Shown in pieces: positions 1-8,438 of a DNA stretch of 41,841 nt. A program made the translations under genes and the position numbers. The notes under the pieces are model-generated. The model saw only the letters and a program-made list of their open reading frames with translations. It had not been told where the DNA came from and made no database searches. Numbering within the stretch: the stretch's first letter is position 1; the number at the start of each line of letters is the position of its first letter. Source of the stretch: Rhodocyclales bacterium (GTDB lineage: Bacteria > Pseudomonadota > Gammaproteobacteria > Burkholderiales > Rhodocyclaceae). The stretch spans positions 1 to 41,841 of the forward strand of contig JACPUD010000032.1 of assembly GCA_016192435.1 (NCBI GenBank). Reading direction: 5' to 3'.

Positions 1-134
1 ACCGCTCCTATCTCACGGTGGGCATCGGCTGCACCGGCGGCCAGCACCGCTCGGTGTACCTGGCCGAAAGGCTCGCCGCGCATTTTCGCGATTCGGCGCG
101 GGTGCTGGTGCGGCACCGCAGCCTGATCGAATGA
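1..134 (+). CDS. rapZ: RNase adapter protein RapZ, C-terminal end (partial)
   Basis: Only the last 43 codons are present, read from base 3 to the TGA at 132-134. They contain the block [19 protein letters not shown], the strongly conserved C-terminal signature of RapZ/YvcJ (a P-loop protein that in enterobacteria binds small RNAs and guides RNase E to GlmZ). The P-loop and N-terminal domain lie upstream of the window. The stop overlaps the next start as ATGA, so the next gene is probably translationally coupled. The family call rests on this block and is firm; the regulatory role in this organism is inferred from the family. Confidence 0.9.
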   Translation, partial: RSYLTVGIGCTGGQHRSVYLAERLAAHFRDSARVLVRHRSLIE

Positions 135-577
135 AGGAGCGGATACCCGCCGGCCTGCGCGAGCTGCTGGCGCAGGCGACGGCCGACGGCCATCTGCCCT
201 GGCGCCGGCTGTTGAAAGCCGGCGACTGGCTGCTGTTGCTGGCGGCCGCCGCGCTGGTGGCGGCATCGTTTCCGCTGTTGTGGCGCGGCGGCGTGGCCGA
301 CCGCGCCATCGTCAAGCGCGACGGCCAACTGGTGACCGAGCTGGCGCTGAACATTCCGCGCAAGTACGAAGTCATCGGCGCCATCGGCACCACGGTGATC
401 GAAGTGCAGCCCGGCCGCGCCCGCGTGCTCTCCGATCCCGGCCCGCGCCAGTACTGCGTGCAGCAGGGCTGGCTGACGCGCGCCAATGCGGTGGCGATCT
501 GCGCGCCGAATCACGTCACGCTGCAGCTTGCGGGCCGCAGCGGCCAGAACGGCGCCTATGACACGCTCAATTATTGA
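131..577 (+). CDS. NusG domain II-containing membrane-anchored protein
   Basis: A 148-aa protein. Residues 1-30 are cytoplasmic and basic, about 31-51 form one hydrophobic segment ([17 protein letters not shown]), and the rest, about 55-148, resembles the NusG_II (PF07009-type) beta domain with a Cys pair ([16 protein letters not shown]). The family is exported or membrane-anchored, has no known catalytic role, and is typically found beside Gx-type membrane proteins and the flavin transferase ApbE. Here it overlaps rapZ by 4 bases (ATGA) and the next gene by 20, consistent with one transcript. No ApbE gene is in the window. The domain assignment is from sequence pattern only. Confidence 0.75.
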   Translation: MKERIPAGLRELLAQATADGHLPWRRLLKAGDWLLLLAAAALVAASFPLLWRGGVADRAIVKRDGQLVTELALNIPRKYEVIGAIGTTVIEVQPGRARVLSDPGPRQYCVQQGWLTRANAVAICAPNHVTLQLAGRSGQNGAYDTLNY

Positions 578-1112
578 GCTGCCGGTCACCGCCGACGATT
601 ACCGCATCGCGCGCTATGCCGCGGCGGCGATCGCTCTGACGGTGGCCGAGGCGGCGCTGCCGAGCCCCCTGCCGGGCATCAAACCGGGCCTGGCCAACAT
701 CATCGTGCTGGTGGTGCTGGCGCGCTACGGCTGGAAGGATGCGGCCTGGGTCAGCCTGCTGCGCGTGGTGGCGGGCAGCCTGGTGATCGGCCAGTTCCTC
801 GCCCCGGGATTCTTCCTCGCGCTGGCCGGCGCCTTGTGCAGCCTCGCCGTGCTGGCGCTGGCGCAGCACCTGCCGCCGCGTTTCTTCGGCCCGGTCTCGG
901 CCAGCGTGCTGGCGGCCTTCGCCCACATCGGCGGGCAGATCGCGCTGGCGCGGGTCTGGCTGGTGCCGCATGACGGCGTGTTCTACCTGCTGCCGCTGTT
1001 CGCAACGGCGGCGCTGGTCTTCGGTACCATCAACGGCCTGGTGGCGGCGCGCCTGCTGGCCGCAGCCGTGGCCACCCCCGCCACGCCGCCTTCGGTGAAA
1101 GCCGCTTTATGA
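558..1112 (+). CDS. Gx transporter family / heptaprenyl diphosphate synthase component I-like membrane protein
   Basis: A 184-aa protein with about five hydrophobic segments. The stretch PSPLPGIKPGLANIIVLV is the hallmark of the Gx transporter (HEPPP_synt_1-like) family, and a GTINGLVAARL segment lies near the C-terminus. The chosen ATG at 558 overlaps the upstream gene by 20 bases; the frame stays open further upstream, but that part encodes only Arg-rich, low-complexity sequence. Its partner next door is the NusG_II protein, a frequent pairing. The substrate is unknown; older databases link the family to prenyl diphosphate synthase subunits without evidence that applies here. The stop overlaps the next ATG by 4 bases. 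Confidence 0.75.
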   Translation: MTRSIIELPVTADDYRIARYAAAAIALTVAEAALPSPLPGIKPGLANIIVLVVLARYGWKDAAWVSLLRVVAGSLVIGQFLAPGFFLALAGALCSLAVLALAQHLPPRFFGPVSASVLAAFAHIGGQIALARVWLVPHDGVFYLLPLFATAALVFGTINGLVAARLLAAAVATPATPPSVKAAL

Positions 1113-1717
1113 TCATTCCCCTGTTTCCCCTGCAATCCGTGCTGTTTCCCGGCGGGCGGCTGCCGATGCGGATTTTCGAGCAGCGCTACATGGACATGGC
1201 CAAGGTCTGCCTCAAGGAATCCGCCTCCTTCGGCATCTGCCTGATTGCCAAGGGCGAGGAAGTTGCCGCTCCCGGCCTCAAGCCGGCCGAGCCGCACGCG
1301 GTGGGCACGCTGGCTCACATCGCCGACTGGGACATGCAGCAGCTTGGCGTGCTCGACATCATCGCCCAGGGCGGCGAACGCTTCCGTTTGCAGCGTCACT
1401 GGGTCGAAGATTCCGGCCTGCTGCGCGGCGAGATCGAACCGATCGCGACGCCGGCCATCATGCCGATTCCCGGCGCCTACGCGCGGCTGGTGCCGCTGCT
1501 GCGCGCCATCGTCGAAGACATGGCGGCCGACGCGCCGCATGCGCCGGCGCTGCCGCACCGTTTTTTCGACGCCGGCTGGCTCGGCATGCGCTATGCCGAA
1601 GTGCTGCCGATTCCGAATGCGGCGAAGCAGAAGCTGCTGGAGATGGACGACAGCATCGACCGCCTGGAAATCATTTACCGCTTTCTCGAAAGCAAGGGCT
1701 TGTTGCCCGACCTGTGA
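1109..1717 (+). CDS. LON peptidase substrate-binding domain protein
   Basis: A 202-aa protein starting MIIPLFPLQSVLFPGG, the typical opening of the Lon N-terminal (LonSB, PF02190) domain, followed by RIFEQRYMDM. It has no AAA+ or protease part, so it is a stand-alone LonSB protein of the usual length for this group. Such proteins are common in proteobacteria; their role, perhaps substrate or protein recognition, is not established. The start is fixed by an ATGA overlap with the preceding gene. The last 43 bases overlap convergently with mutY, so both C-termini share the same DNA on opposite strands. Confidence 0.85.
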   Translation: MIIPLFPLQSVLFPGGRLPMRIFEQRYMDMAKVCLKESASFGICLIAKGEEVAAPGLKPAEPHAVGTLAHIADWDMQQLGVLDIIAQGGERFRLQRHWVEDSGLLRGEIEPIATPAIMPIPGAYARLVPLLRAIVEDMAADAPHAPALPHRFFDAGWLGMRYAEVLPIPNAAKQKLLEMDDSIDRLEIIYRFLESKGLLPDL

Positions 1718-2868
1718 ACGTCGGCGAGGATGGTGCGGATCGGCGCCGGCAGCGCGGCGGCGGCGGTGGCGGCCAGGTCCAGCCACTGCCGGCCCGGTTC
1801 CATCACGGAGTGAAGCGGCCTCACACGCAGCAGCAGCGGCGCGATGTGCAGGCGGAAATGGCTGAAGCCATGCACCAGAGTTGGCGCTGGCGACACGGCG
1901 AGCACGCGACAGCCGAAGTGCTGTTCGGCCCAGGCTGCGGCGTCGGCGCCTGGCGGCAATTCCGGCAGCGACAGCAACCCGCCCCAGATGCCGCTCGGCG
2001 GCCGGGTTTCCAGCAGCACGCGAGCGCCGTCCCGCAGCACCAGCAGGTTGGCATGGCGCAGCGGAATCTCGCGGCGCGGTTTCGGCGTCGGTAGTTCGGC
2101 GGTGCGGCCGCCGGCGCGGGCGACGCAGATGTCATGGAGCGGGCAGGCCTCGCAGCGCGGCCTGGTCCGGGTGCAGACCATGGCGCCGAGATCCATCTGC
2201 GCCTGATTGTAGATCGCGCCCTGGCGCTGCGGCATCAGTTGCGCGGCCAACGCCCAGAGACGCTTGTCCACTGCGCTGCTGGCGGGAAAGCCCTCGATGC
2301 CAAAGGCGCGGCACAGCACGCGCTTGACGTTGCCGTCGAGGATCGGCGCCTGGGCGCCGAAGCAGAAAGTGGCGATCGAGTTGGCGGTGGAGCGGCCGAT
2401 GCCGGGCAGTTCCGCAATGACATGCGGATCGCGTGGAAACTTGCCGCCGTGCTGGTTCATCACCGCCTGCGCGCAGGCGTGCAGATTGCGCGCGCGGGCG
2501 TAGTAGCCGAGCCCGCTCCATAGCGCCATGACTTCCGCGACCGGCGCTGCGGCGAGATCGGCGAGCCGCGGAAAGCGCTCGAGAAAACGCAGGTAGTAGG
2601 GAATCACGGTCGCCACCTGGGTCTGTTGCAGCATGATTTCCGACAGCCAGACGCGGTAGGAATCCTTGGTGTTCTGCCACGGCAGGTCGTGCCGGCCGTG
2701 GCGCTGGTGCCAGCGGATCAGGCGCGCGGCGAAGCCGCGCGCCGAGGGCGGCAATACAGCCTTCCCCCCGGCCTCCGTCCCGGGGAAGGGGGTGACCACG
2801 GTTTGCCGCTTGCGCGGCTCCATGGCCGTGGCCGATTCTCCCCGGGGCGTTGCGGCGGCGATGATCAC
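1675..2868 (-). CDS. mutY: A/G-specific adenine DNA glycosylase MutY
   Basis: Removes adenine mispaired with 8-oxoguanine or G in base excision repair. The 397-aa reading contains the HhH glycosylase core (about 45-250) with catalytic Glu77 in [10 protein letters not shown], the [11 protein letters not shown] hairpin, Asp178 in ILDGNVKR, and a Cys-X6-Cys-X2-Cys-X5-Cys iron-sulfur loop (C232, C239, C242, C248). A Nudix-like C-terminal domain follows ([17 protein letters not shown]). The GTG start at 2868 overlaps the purT stop (GTGA), suggesting coupling; an internal ATG at 2823 is an alternative. Residues 16-37 are encoded by a GC-rich repeat also found at 20157-20214, and the conserved core begins only around residue 44, so the first 40 residues are probably dispensable. 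Confidence 0.93.
   Translation of the reverse strand: MIIAAATPRGESATAMEPRKRQTVVTPFPGTEAGGKAVLPPSARGFAARLIRWHQRHGRHDLPWQNTKDSYRVWLSEIMLQQTQVATVIPYYLRFLERFPRLADLAAAPVAEVMALWSGLGYYARARNLHACAQAVMNQHGGKFPRDPHVIAELPGIGRSTANSIATFCFGAQAPILDGNVKRVLCRAFGIEGFPASSAVDKRLWALAAQLMPQRQGAIYNQAQMDLGAMVCTRTRPRCEACPLHDICVARAGGRTAELPTPKPRREIPLRHANLLVLRDGARVLLETRPPSGIWGGLLSLPELPPGADAAAWAEQHFGCRVLAVSPAPTLVHGFSHFRLHIAPLLLRVRPLHSVMEPGRQWLDLAATAAAALPAPIRTILADVHRSGNKPLLSRKR
2760..2821. repeat. GC-rich interspersed repeat B, copy 1 (inside mutY)
   Basis: About 60 bases alignable with 20157-20214: both run pyrimidine-rich CCCTCCCCCC-like sequence, then CCCCGG, then GGGGGTGAC, then GGTT(C/T)GCCGC, T(T)GCGCGGCTCC. Here the sequence is translated on the minus strand as part of the MutY N-terminal extension. 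The alignment was made by eye with small gaps. Confidence 0.65.
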
Positions 2869-4088
2869 CCCTTGACGGGCTTCACGCGGCTCGCCGCCAA
2901 TTTCGCCCGCGTTCGCGCTTCGTCGGTCGTGTCGGCATTCGCCACGGCGACGCCCATGCGGCGCTTCCTGAAACTCTCGGGCTTGCCGAACAGGCGCAGG
3001 TCGGATTCGGGCACCTGCAGGGCGTCGGCGACGCCTTCGAAGGCGATGCCCGTTTCTTCCAGGCCGCCGTAAATCACCGCCGAGGCGCCGGGACGGCGCA
3101 GGGAAGTATCGACCGGCAGGCCGAGTATGGCCCGCGCATGGAGTTCGAATTCGGACAGGCGTTGCGTCGCCAGCGTCACCAGGCCGGTGTCGTGCGGCCG
3201 CGGGCTGACCTCGGAGAACCAGACCTGGTCGCCCCTGATGAACAGCTCGACGCCGAAAATGCCGCGTCCGCCGAGGTTGCCGGTGATGGCGCGGGCGATC
3301 TCGCGCGATTTCTGCAGCGCCGCCGGCGTCATGGCCATCGGCTGCCAGGATTCGACGTAATCGCCATTGACCTGCACATGGCCGATCGGCTCGCAGAAGT
3401 AGGTTTCGACAGCGCCCGAAGCGCCGACGGCACGCACCGTGAGCTGGGTGATCTCGTAGTCGAAATCGATGAAGCCCTCGACGATCACCCGACCGGCGCC
3501 GACGCGGCCGCCGGCCTGCGCATAATCCCAGGCCTGCTGCACGTCCGCCTGGCTCTTCAGCAGCGACTGGCCCTTGCCCGAGGAGGACATGACCGGCTTC
3601 ACCACGCAGGGGAAGTCTATTCCCGCGTCGATCGCCGCCCGCAACTCGGCCAGGTTATCGGCGAACTGGTAGGGCGAAGTCGGCAGGCCGAGTTCCTCGG
3701 CGGCGAGGCGGCGTATCCCTTCGCGGTTCATGGTCAATTGCGCGGCACGCGCGGTCGGAATGAACTCGGGGAAATGCCCGGCCACGCCGTCGCGTTCCAT
3801 CTCGACCAGCGCGGCGGTGGCGATGGCCTCGATCTCGGGCACCACGAGCTGCGGCTTTTCCTTTTCGATCACTGCGCGCAGCGCGGCGCCGTCGGTCATG
3901 GTCACGACATGGCTGCGGTGCGCGACCTGCATGCCCGGTGCGTCGGCGTAGCGATCGACGCCGATCACCTCGCAACCCAGGCGCTGCAATGCGATAATCA
4001 CTTCCTTGCCCAGTTCGCCGCAACCCAGCAGCATGACGCGCGTGGCGGACGGAGAAAGAGGTGTGCCGATACGTCCGACGATGCCCAT
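2865..4088 (-). CDS. purT: Formate-dependent phosphoribosylglycinamide formyltransferase PurT
   Basis: ATP-grasp enzyme making formyl-GAR from GAR, formate and ATP in purine synthesis, independent of folate. At 407 aa it matches family length and shows near-identity to the known protein in [43 protein letters not shown] (nucleotide-binding loop), YCEPIGHVQ-like and [13 protein letters not shown] segments. The ATG at 4088 is chosen because a GGGAG motif lies just upstream and [17 protein letters not shown] matches the normal N-terminus; the frame extends 20 codons further upstream without support. mutY follows with a 4-base overlap. Confidence 0.96.
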   Translation of the reverse strand: MGIVGRIGTPLSPSATRVMLLGCGELGKEVIIALQRLGCEVIGVDRYADAPGMQVAHRSHVVTMTDGAALRAVIEKEKPQLVVPEIEAIATAALVEMERDGVAGHFPEFIPTARAAQLTMNREGIRRLAAEELGLPTSPYQFADNLAELRAAIDAGIDFPCVVKPVMSSSGKGQSLLKSQADVQQAWDYAQAGGRVGAGRVIVEGFIDFDYEITQLTVRAVGASGAVETYFCEPIGHVQVNGDYVESWQPMAMTPAALQKSREIARAITGNLGGRGIFGVELFIRGDQVWFSEVSPRPHDTGLVTLATQRLSEFELHARAILGLPVDTSLRRPGASAVIYGGLEETGIAFEGVADALQVPESDLRLFGKPESFRKRRMGVAVANADTTDEARTRAKLAASRVKPVKG

Positions 4089-4147
4089 CAGGTGCTCCCG
4101 ATAAATTGATGTTCCCCCGATTTTAGAGCCTGCCGACGAGTAGCCCA

Positions 4148-4639
4148 ATGAACCAGCCGTTTTCTTACAGTTTCGATCCGCGCAGCCTGCGCGATGCCCT
4201 CGGTGACTTCGCCACCGGCGTGGCCGTGGTCACCGCGCGCAGCGCCGACGGCCAGCCGGTCGGCGTCACCATCAACTCCTTCGCCTCGGTTTCGCTCGAA
4301 CCGCCGCTGGTGCTGTGGAGCCTCGGCCTGCACTCGCCCTCGCTGGCAGTCTTCGAATCCTGCAGGCATTATTCGGTCAATGTCCTCGCCGCCGACCAGA
4401 TCGAGTTCTCGCAGCGTTTTGCGCAGTCGCAGAGCGACAAGTTCGCCGGCATTGAACTGAAAGTTGGCGCTGGCGACACGCCGCTCCTGCCCGGCTGCTG
4501 CGCCTGGTTGGAATGCCGCAACGAACTGCGCTATCCGGGCGGCGACCACGTGATTCTGGTCGGTTATGTCGAACGCTTCGAACGCCAGGCCAGGCCGCCG
4601 CTGATATTCCATGGCGGCCGCTACCGCAGCCTGGCTTGA
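4148..4639 (+). CDS. Flavin reductase family protein
   Basis: A 163-aa FMN-binding split-barrel protein. [21 protein letters not shown] and [20 protein letters not shown] are characteristic of the flavin reductase-like (PF01613) family, as is a C-terminal [11 protein letters not shown]. Members supply reduced FMN or FAD to two-component monooxygenases or act as general NAD(P)H:flavin reductases. No partner monooxygenase is nearby, so the substrate is open. It is transcribed divergently from purT across a 59-base gap. Codons at 4460-4483 carry one copy of the 24-base motif described in the findings (residues around LKVGAGDTP). Its stop overlaps the likely TTG start of the next gene. Confidence 0.88.
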   Translation: MNQPFSYSFDPRSLRDALGDFATGVAVVTARSADGQPVGVTINSFASVSLEPPLVLWSLGLHSPSLAVFESCRHYSVNVLAADQIEFSQRFAQSQSDKFAGIELKVGAGDTPLLPGCCAWLECRNELRYPGGDHVILVGYVERFERQARPPLIFHGGRYRSLA

Positions 4640-5526
4640 CAGCGCACCCATCCCCCTCGCGCGCCGGCTGGGTCGCGGTCGTCGCGACGATCTGCATCTG
4701 GACCGGTTTCATCCTCGTCACGCGGGCCGGCGGCAAGGGCGTGCTGACCGGCTGGGATGTCACTGCGCTGCGCTTCGGCGTCGGCGCACTGATCGCGCTG
4801 TGCTTCCTGCCGCGCGTGACGCTGCCGCCGCTCAAGGTGATAGCGCTGTTTTCGCTGTTCGGCGGCATCGGCTATGCCGTCGCGGTGTATTCGGCCTTTC
4901 GGTTGGCGCCGGCGGCCCATGCTTCGGTGTTGATGCCGGGCGCGCTGCCCTTCGAAACCGCGGTGATCGCCTGGCTGTGGCTCAAGCAGGCGCCCTCGCG
5001 GCCGCAGCGCATCGCGCTGGCGCTGGTGTTTGCCGGCATCGTGCTGACGGCCGCCGATACGCTGCTCTACGGCGCGCAGATCAGCGGCATGCAGATGGTC
5101 GGCGACCTGCTGTTCCTCTGCGGTTCCTCGTCATGGGCGACCTTCACCCTGCTCTTGCGCCGCTATCCGGTCTCGCCGCTGACGGCGACGGTGAGCACCA
5201 CGCTGGGCAGCGCCGTGGTGTATCTGCCGATCTGGTGGTTGTTGCTGCCGAGCACCCTGGACCAGGCGCCGCTGGCCGAAATCCTGATGCAGTCCGTGTA
5301 TCAGGGGGTGCTGGTGGTGTTCGTCGCCATGCTGCTGTATACGCAGGCGGTACGCCATCTGGGGCCGCAGGCGGTGGCCCTGCTGATGGCGATAGTGCCC
5401 GGCCTGTCCGCGCTGGCGGCGGTGCCGGTGCTCGATGAGCCCTTGTCGCTGCTGGCACTGGCCGGCCTGGCCGCAGTCACGGCCGGCGCAGTGCTGGGGG
5501 CGCGACAGGCCCCGCAGGCGACCTAG
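4636..5526 (+). CDS. DMT-family (EamA) transporter
   Basis: About 296 aa with ten hydrophobic segments arranged as two EamA repeats (about 10-140 and 155-290); typical motifs are PAAHASVLMPGALPFETAVIAWL and the second-repeat LGPQAVALLMAIVPGLSALAA. Members export small metabolites or amino acids; the substrate cannot be read from sequence. The proposed start is TTG at 4636, which overlaps the flavin reductase TGA as TTGA and gives a normal short N-terminus. The frame is open further upstream, but there it encodes Arg/Pro-rich sequence out of phase with the reductase. The start is moderately certain, the family firm. Confidence 0.82.
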   Translation: MTAHPSPSRAGWVAVVATICIWTGFILVTRAGGKGVLTGWDVTALRFGVGALIALCFLPRVTLPPLKVIALFSLFGGIGYAVAVYSAFRLAPAAHASVLMPGALPFETAVIAWLWLKQAPSRPQRIALALVFAGIVLTAADTLLYGAQISGMQMVGDLLFLCGSSSWATFTLLLRRYPVSPLTATVSTTLGSAVVYLPIWWLLLPSTLDQAPLAEILMQSVYQGVLVVFVAMLLYTQAVRHLGPQAVALLMAIVPGLSALAAVPVLDEPLSLLALAGLAAVTAGAVLGARQAPQAT

Positions 5527-5542
5527 CCGGCCACGGCGGGCC

Positions 5543-5740
5543 TCAGTGGGCCTGGGGATTCCAGGAGAACAGGTGGCGCAAGCTCGTGCCGATCGCTGTC
5601 AGACCTGAATGGGCAGCACCGGCCATCCAGTGGCCGTAGGCGCTCACTTTCGCGAAAAACAAGCCTTGAAGGCGTTGCAGTTCGGCGGTACGCAATTGGC
5701 GGGCTTCCTTGTCGATGGCGGCCAAATTGAGGGGGAGCAT
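5543..5740 (-). CDS. Small conserved-looking protein (65 aa), divergent from LysR gene
   Basis: A 65-aa protein beginning MLPLNLAAIDKEARQLRTAE. The ATG at 5740 is preceded by a good ribosome-binding site (GGAAG, five bases away), which supports real translation. The first third is a charged amphipathic helix with Glu/Arg and Leu spacing; the rest is mildly hydrophobic. It loosely resembles short RSP_7527-like proteins of proteobacteria, a weak guess. No function is assigned. It starts across an AT-rich intergenic region containing candidate LysR sites, so the neighbouring regulator may control it. Confidence 0.6.
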   Translation of the reverse strand: MLPLNLAAIDKEARQLRTAELQRLQGLFFAKVSAYGHWMAGAAHSGLTAIGTSLRHLFSWNPQAH

Positions 5741-5784
5741 GATGACTTCCTTTTAATGGTGCGGCGCAACACCGCATGCCTCCA

Positions 5785-5853
5785 ATGTAATTACATATTG
5801 ATATGAAGACAATATCAAATTATGGAACAACATTGATGAAATATATTCCATAA
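5785..5853. promoter_or_regulatory. Palindromic operator-like sites between the 65-aa gene and the LysR gene
   Basis: Three dyads lie in an AT-rich gap in otherwise GC-rich DNA: a perfect 12-base palindrome ATGTAATTACAT (5785-5796); ATATTG (5795-5800) paired with CAATAT (5810-5815), which fits the LysR-type T-N11-A pattern; and TTATGGAA (5820-5827) paired with TTCCATAA (5846-5853). LysR regulators usually bind such dyads between themselves and a divergent target. No clear -35/-10 pair was singled out. Binding by this particular regulator is inference. Confidence 0.5.
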
Positions 5854-5859
5854 TAGGAC

Positions 5860-6771
5860 ATGGATCGTGCTGCTCAGATGACCGCCTTTGTCCGTGCCGT
5901 GGAAACCGGCGGGTTTTCTGCTGCGGCGCGGGAAATGGGACTGACGCCGTCAGCCCTGTCCAAGCTGGTAACCCGGCTCGAGGATCGTCTCGGCGCCCGG
6001 TTGTTGCAGCGGACCACGCGCCGCCTGCAACTGACTGCCGAGGGCGAGGCCTTTTACGCCCGCGCCCGGCCGATACTGGCGGCGATGGACGAAGCCGAGG
6101 CGGAGGTCGCCGAAGCCGGCGCCAGTCCGCGCGGCATGCTGCGCCTGTACAGCGGCTCCACCTTCGGCACGCATCAGCTGGCGCCCGCGATCCCGCGCTT
6201 CCTCGAACTTCACCCGGCGGTCGAGATCGACATCACGATCAGCGATCAGCCCCTGGGGGCGATGCAGGAAGGGGTGGACCTGGCGATCCGCATCGGACCG
6301 CTGGTCGAATCCTCGCTGGTGGCACGCCGCATCTGCAACCTGGAGCGGGTGATCTGCGCCTCGCCCGGCTACCTGGAGCGGCACGGCCGGCCGCGCACCC
6401 CGGACGACCTGCAGCAGCACAATTGTCTGTGGATCACCAGCCTGCCCGCCCTGCGCCGCTGGCCCTTCGATACCGATGACGGCATCCGCGTGGTGCATGT
6501 GGACGGCAATGTCGTCACCAACAATGCCGAAACCGTGCTGCAACTGGCCCTGGCTGGAGTCGGCATCACGCGCCTGTCCGATGTCGTGGTCGCCGAATCG
6601 ATCCGCAGGGGCACGCTGGTGCCGATACTTGTCGACTGGCACCACGTCGAGCCGGTGCCGCTGTTCGCCACTTATCCGAGCGGCCGCAACCTTTCGCCAA
6701 AGGTGCGCGCGATGGTGGACTTCCTGGTCGCCGAATTCGGCAGCGCGCCCTGGCGACAGGCGCACGCTTGA
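5860..6771 (+). CDS. LysR-family transcriptional regulator
   Basis: A 303-aa regulator. The N-terminal winged helix-turn-helix (residues 1-60) includes FVRAVETGGFSAAAREMGL, TPSALSKLVTRLEDRLGARL and LLQRTTRRLQLTAEGE; a linker helix and the two-lobed co-inducer-binding domain (about 90-295) follow, with DLAIRIGPL and VIPFLATYP-like patterns of the LysR substrate-binding fold. The ligand is unknown. It faces the 65-aa gene across the palindrome-rich gap, the classic autoregulatory layout. No obvious metabolic operon is adjacent; the next gene, an rRNA methyltransferase, is probably unrelated. Confidence 0.92.
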   Translation: MDRAAQMTAFVRAVETGGFSAAAREMGLTPSALSKLVTRLEDRLGARLLQRTTRRLQLTAEGEAFYARARPILAAMDEAEAEVAEAGASPRGMLRLYSGSTFGTHQLAPAIPRFLELHPAVEIDITISDQPLGAMQEGVDLAIRIGPLVESSLVARRICNLERVICASPGYLERHGRPRTPDDLQQHNCLWITSLPALRRWPFDTDDGIRVVHVDGNVVTNNAETVLQLALAGVGITRLSDVVVAESIRRGTLVPILVDWHHVEPVPLFATYPSGRNLSPKVRAMVDFLVAEFGSAPWRQAHA

Positions 6772-6798
6772 AACCCATATTCCTGTGAAGGTGCTCCC

Positions 6799-7989
6799 AT
6801 GGCTACCCTGATCCTCCATCCCGGCAAGGAAAAATCCGTCCTGCGCCGCCATCCCTGGCTGTTCTCCGGTGCCGTCGCGCAGCTCGACGGCCGTGCCCGA
6901 TCGGGCGATACCGTCGATGTCGTTGCGCACGACGGCCGGCCGCTGGCGCGCGCGGCCTGGAGCCCGGCTTCGCAGATCCGTGCCCGGGTCTGGAGCTTCG
7001 ACGTGGCCGAGACCATCGATCACGCCTTCTTCAAGCGCCGCATCGCCGCTGCCGTGGCGCGCCGCGCCGCGCTGCCGGAACTCGCCGGGCAGCAGGGCCT
7101 GCGCCTGGTGCATGCCGAATCCGACGGCCTGCCCGGCGTCATTGCCGATCGCTACGGCGACACCGTGGTGGTGCAACTGACCACGGCGGGCGCCGACAAG
7201 TGGCGGGCCGCGATCGCCGACTCCCTGCAAAAGGCCACCGGCTGCGCGCGCATTTACGAGCGCTCCGACGTCGAGGTGCGCAAGCTCGAGGGTCTCGAAG
7301 CCGTGACCGGCTGGCTTCATGGCGAGGTCGCCGGAGAGGAACTGGTCATCGAAGAGAACGGCGTGCGTATGGCGGTCGATTATGCCGGCGGCCACAAGAC
7401 CGGCTTCTACCTCGATCAGCGCGAAAATCGCCGCCGCGTCGCCGAACTGGCGCGCGCGCGACGCGTACTCAACTGCTTCTGCTACACGGGCGGCTTCTCG
7501 CTGCAGGCGCTGGCCGGCGGCGCGCGCGAGGTGGTCTCGATGGACAGTTCCGCTCCGGCGCTGGCCACGGCGCAGCGCAATCTCGCACTCAATCCGCAAT
7601 TGAATAAATCCCGCGCGCTCTGGCGCGAGGCCGACGTCTTCGCCGAACTGCGCAATCTGCGCGCCAGCGGCGAGAACTACGACCTGATCATTCTCGATCC
7701 GCCTAAGTTCGCCCACACCGCCGCGCATGCGGATCGGGCCGCACGCGCCTACAAGGACATCAACCTCGGCGCCATGCGTCTCCTGGCGCCGGGCGGGCTG
7801 CTGATGACATATTCATGCTCGGGCGGCGTCAACGCCGAACTGTTCCAGAAGATCGTCGCCGGCGCCGCGCTCGATGTCGGCCGTACGGCGCGCATCGTGC
7901 AGCGCCTGCAGGGCGCCGCCGACCATCCGGTCGATCTGGCCTTCCCGGAGGGCGAATACCTCAAGGGCCTGCTGCTGCAGCTTGATTGA
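6799..7989 (+). CDS. rlmI: 23S rRNA (cytosine-C5)-methyltransferase, RlmI family
   Basis: A 396-aa class I SAM-dependent methyltransferase. Residues 1-80 form the PUA domain (LHPGKEKSVLRRHPWLFSGA); then come an EEHD-like middle part (GLRLVHAESDGLPGVIADRYG) and the Rossmann domain with the SAM loop LNCFCYTGGFSLQAL, motif IV LDPPKFAH and the catalytic Cys in YSCSGG. In E. coli RlmI methylates C1962 of 23S rRNA; sequence and length match that group. A downstream gene begins only 30 bases after the stop, so read-through into the metal module is possible. Confidence 0.92.
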   Translation: MATLILHPGKEKSVLRRHPWLFSGAVAQLDGRARSGDTVDVVAHDGRPLARAAWSPASQIRARVWSFDVAETIDHAFFKRRIAAAVARRAALPELAGQQGLRLVHAESDGLPGVIADRYGDTVVVQLTTAGADKWRAAIADSLQKATGCARIYERSDVEVRKLEGLEAVTGWLHGEVAGEELVIEENGVRMAVDYAGGHKTGFYLDQRENRRRVAELARARRVLNCFCYTGGFSLQALAGGAREVVSMDSSAPALATAQRNLALNPQLNKSRALWREADVFAELRNLRASGENYDLIILDPPKFAHTAAHADRAARAYKDINLGAMRLLAPGGLLMTYSCSGGVNAELFQKIVAGAALDVGRTARIVQRLQGAADHPVDLAFPEGEYLKGLLLQLD

Positions 7990-8019
7990 TGGCGCGGCCT
8001 GTGGTCTGATAGCTGCCCC

Positions 8020-8376
8020 ATGCGTCGCGCACTGAATCCCTTCCTGGCCCTGTTGCTCTCGCTGCTGCTGCTCGGCAGCCAGCAGGCCGCGCTCGCCCAC
8101 ATGCTGGGCCACGCCGTGGCACCTGCCGCAGCACAGGCGGCGACCGTGGTGCAGGGGGAAGATGCCGAGCATGGCGCCGCGCTGGTGCTGTCGCATGTGT
8201 GCACCACCTGCATCGCCTTCGCCGGCACCGACCTGGCGCCGCCGGCGCCGGTCCTGGCCGTGGCGTGCGCTGCCGACAGCGCCGCAGCGTCTGCGCTTGC
8301 CGTAGCGCCAGCGCCAACTCTTGCCTTCCTTGCGGCGTTTCGCAGTCGCGCCCCACCCCCGCTCCAAAGCTGCTGA
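8020..8376 (+). CDS. Small exported Cys/His-containing protein of the metal-uptake cluster
   Basis: A 118-aa protein with a signal peptide (about 1-26, basic start, Leu-rich core, AALA cleavage-like end). The mature part holds HMLGHAVAP, a HVCTTC segment and a Pro-rich end RSRAPPPLQSC. The pattern of exported His plus CxxC and a terminal RAPP is reminiscent of DUF2946-like proteins found near metal transporters; that match is tentative. It opens the cluster of barrel, binding protein and permease, so a periplasmic metal-binding or sensing role is plausible. Bases 8298-8321 hold a minus-oriented copy of the 24-base motif, encoding VAPAPTLAF. Confidence 0.55.
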   Translation: MRRALNPFLALLLSLLLLGSQQAALAHMLGHAVAPAAAQAATVVQGEDAEHGAALVLSHVCTTCIAFAGTDLAPPAPVLAVACAADSAAASALAVAPAPTLAFLAAFRSRAPPPLQSC

Positions 8377-8438
8377 CGTTCTGCTGCGCCGCCGGCCATT
8401 GCCGGGTGGCGCTCCTTGTCATTTGCTCTGGAGCAACC

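Noticed and set aside
5950-7728. A 592-codon open frame on the minus strand opposite the LysR gene and rlmI
   Set aside because: It is antisense to two recognised genes and has shadow-type composition.
7990-8019. Zur operator in front of the metal-uptake cluster
   Set aside because: The 30-base gap after rlmI contains no AT-rich palindrome of the Zur type.
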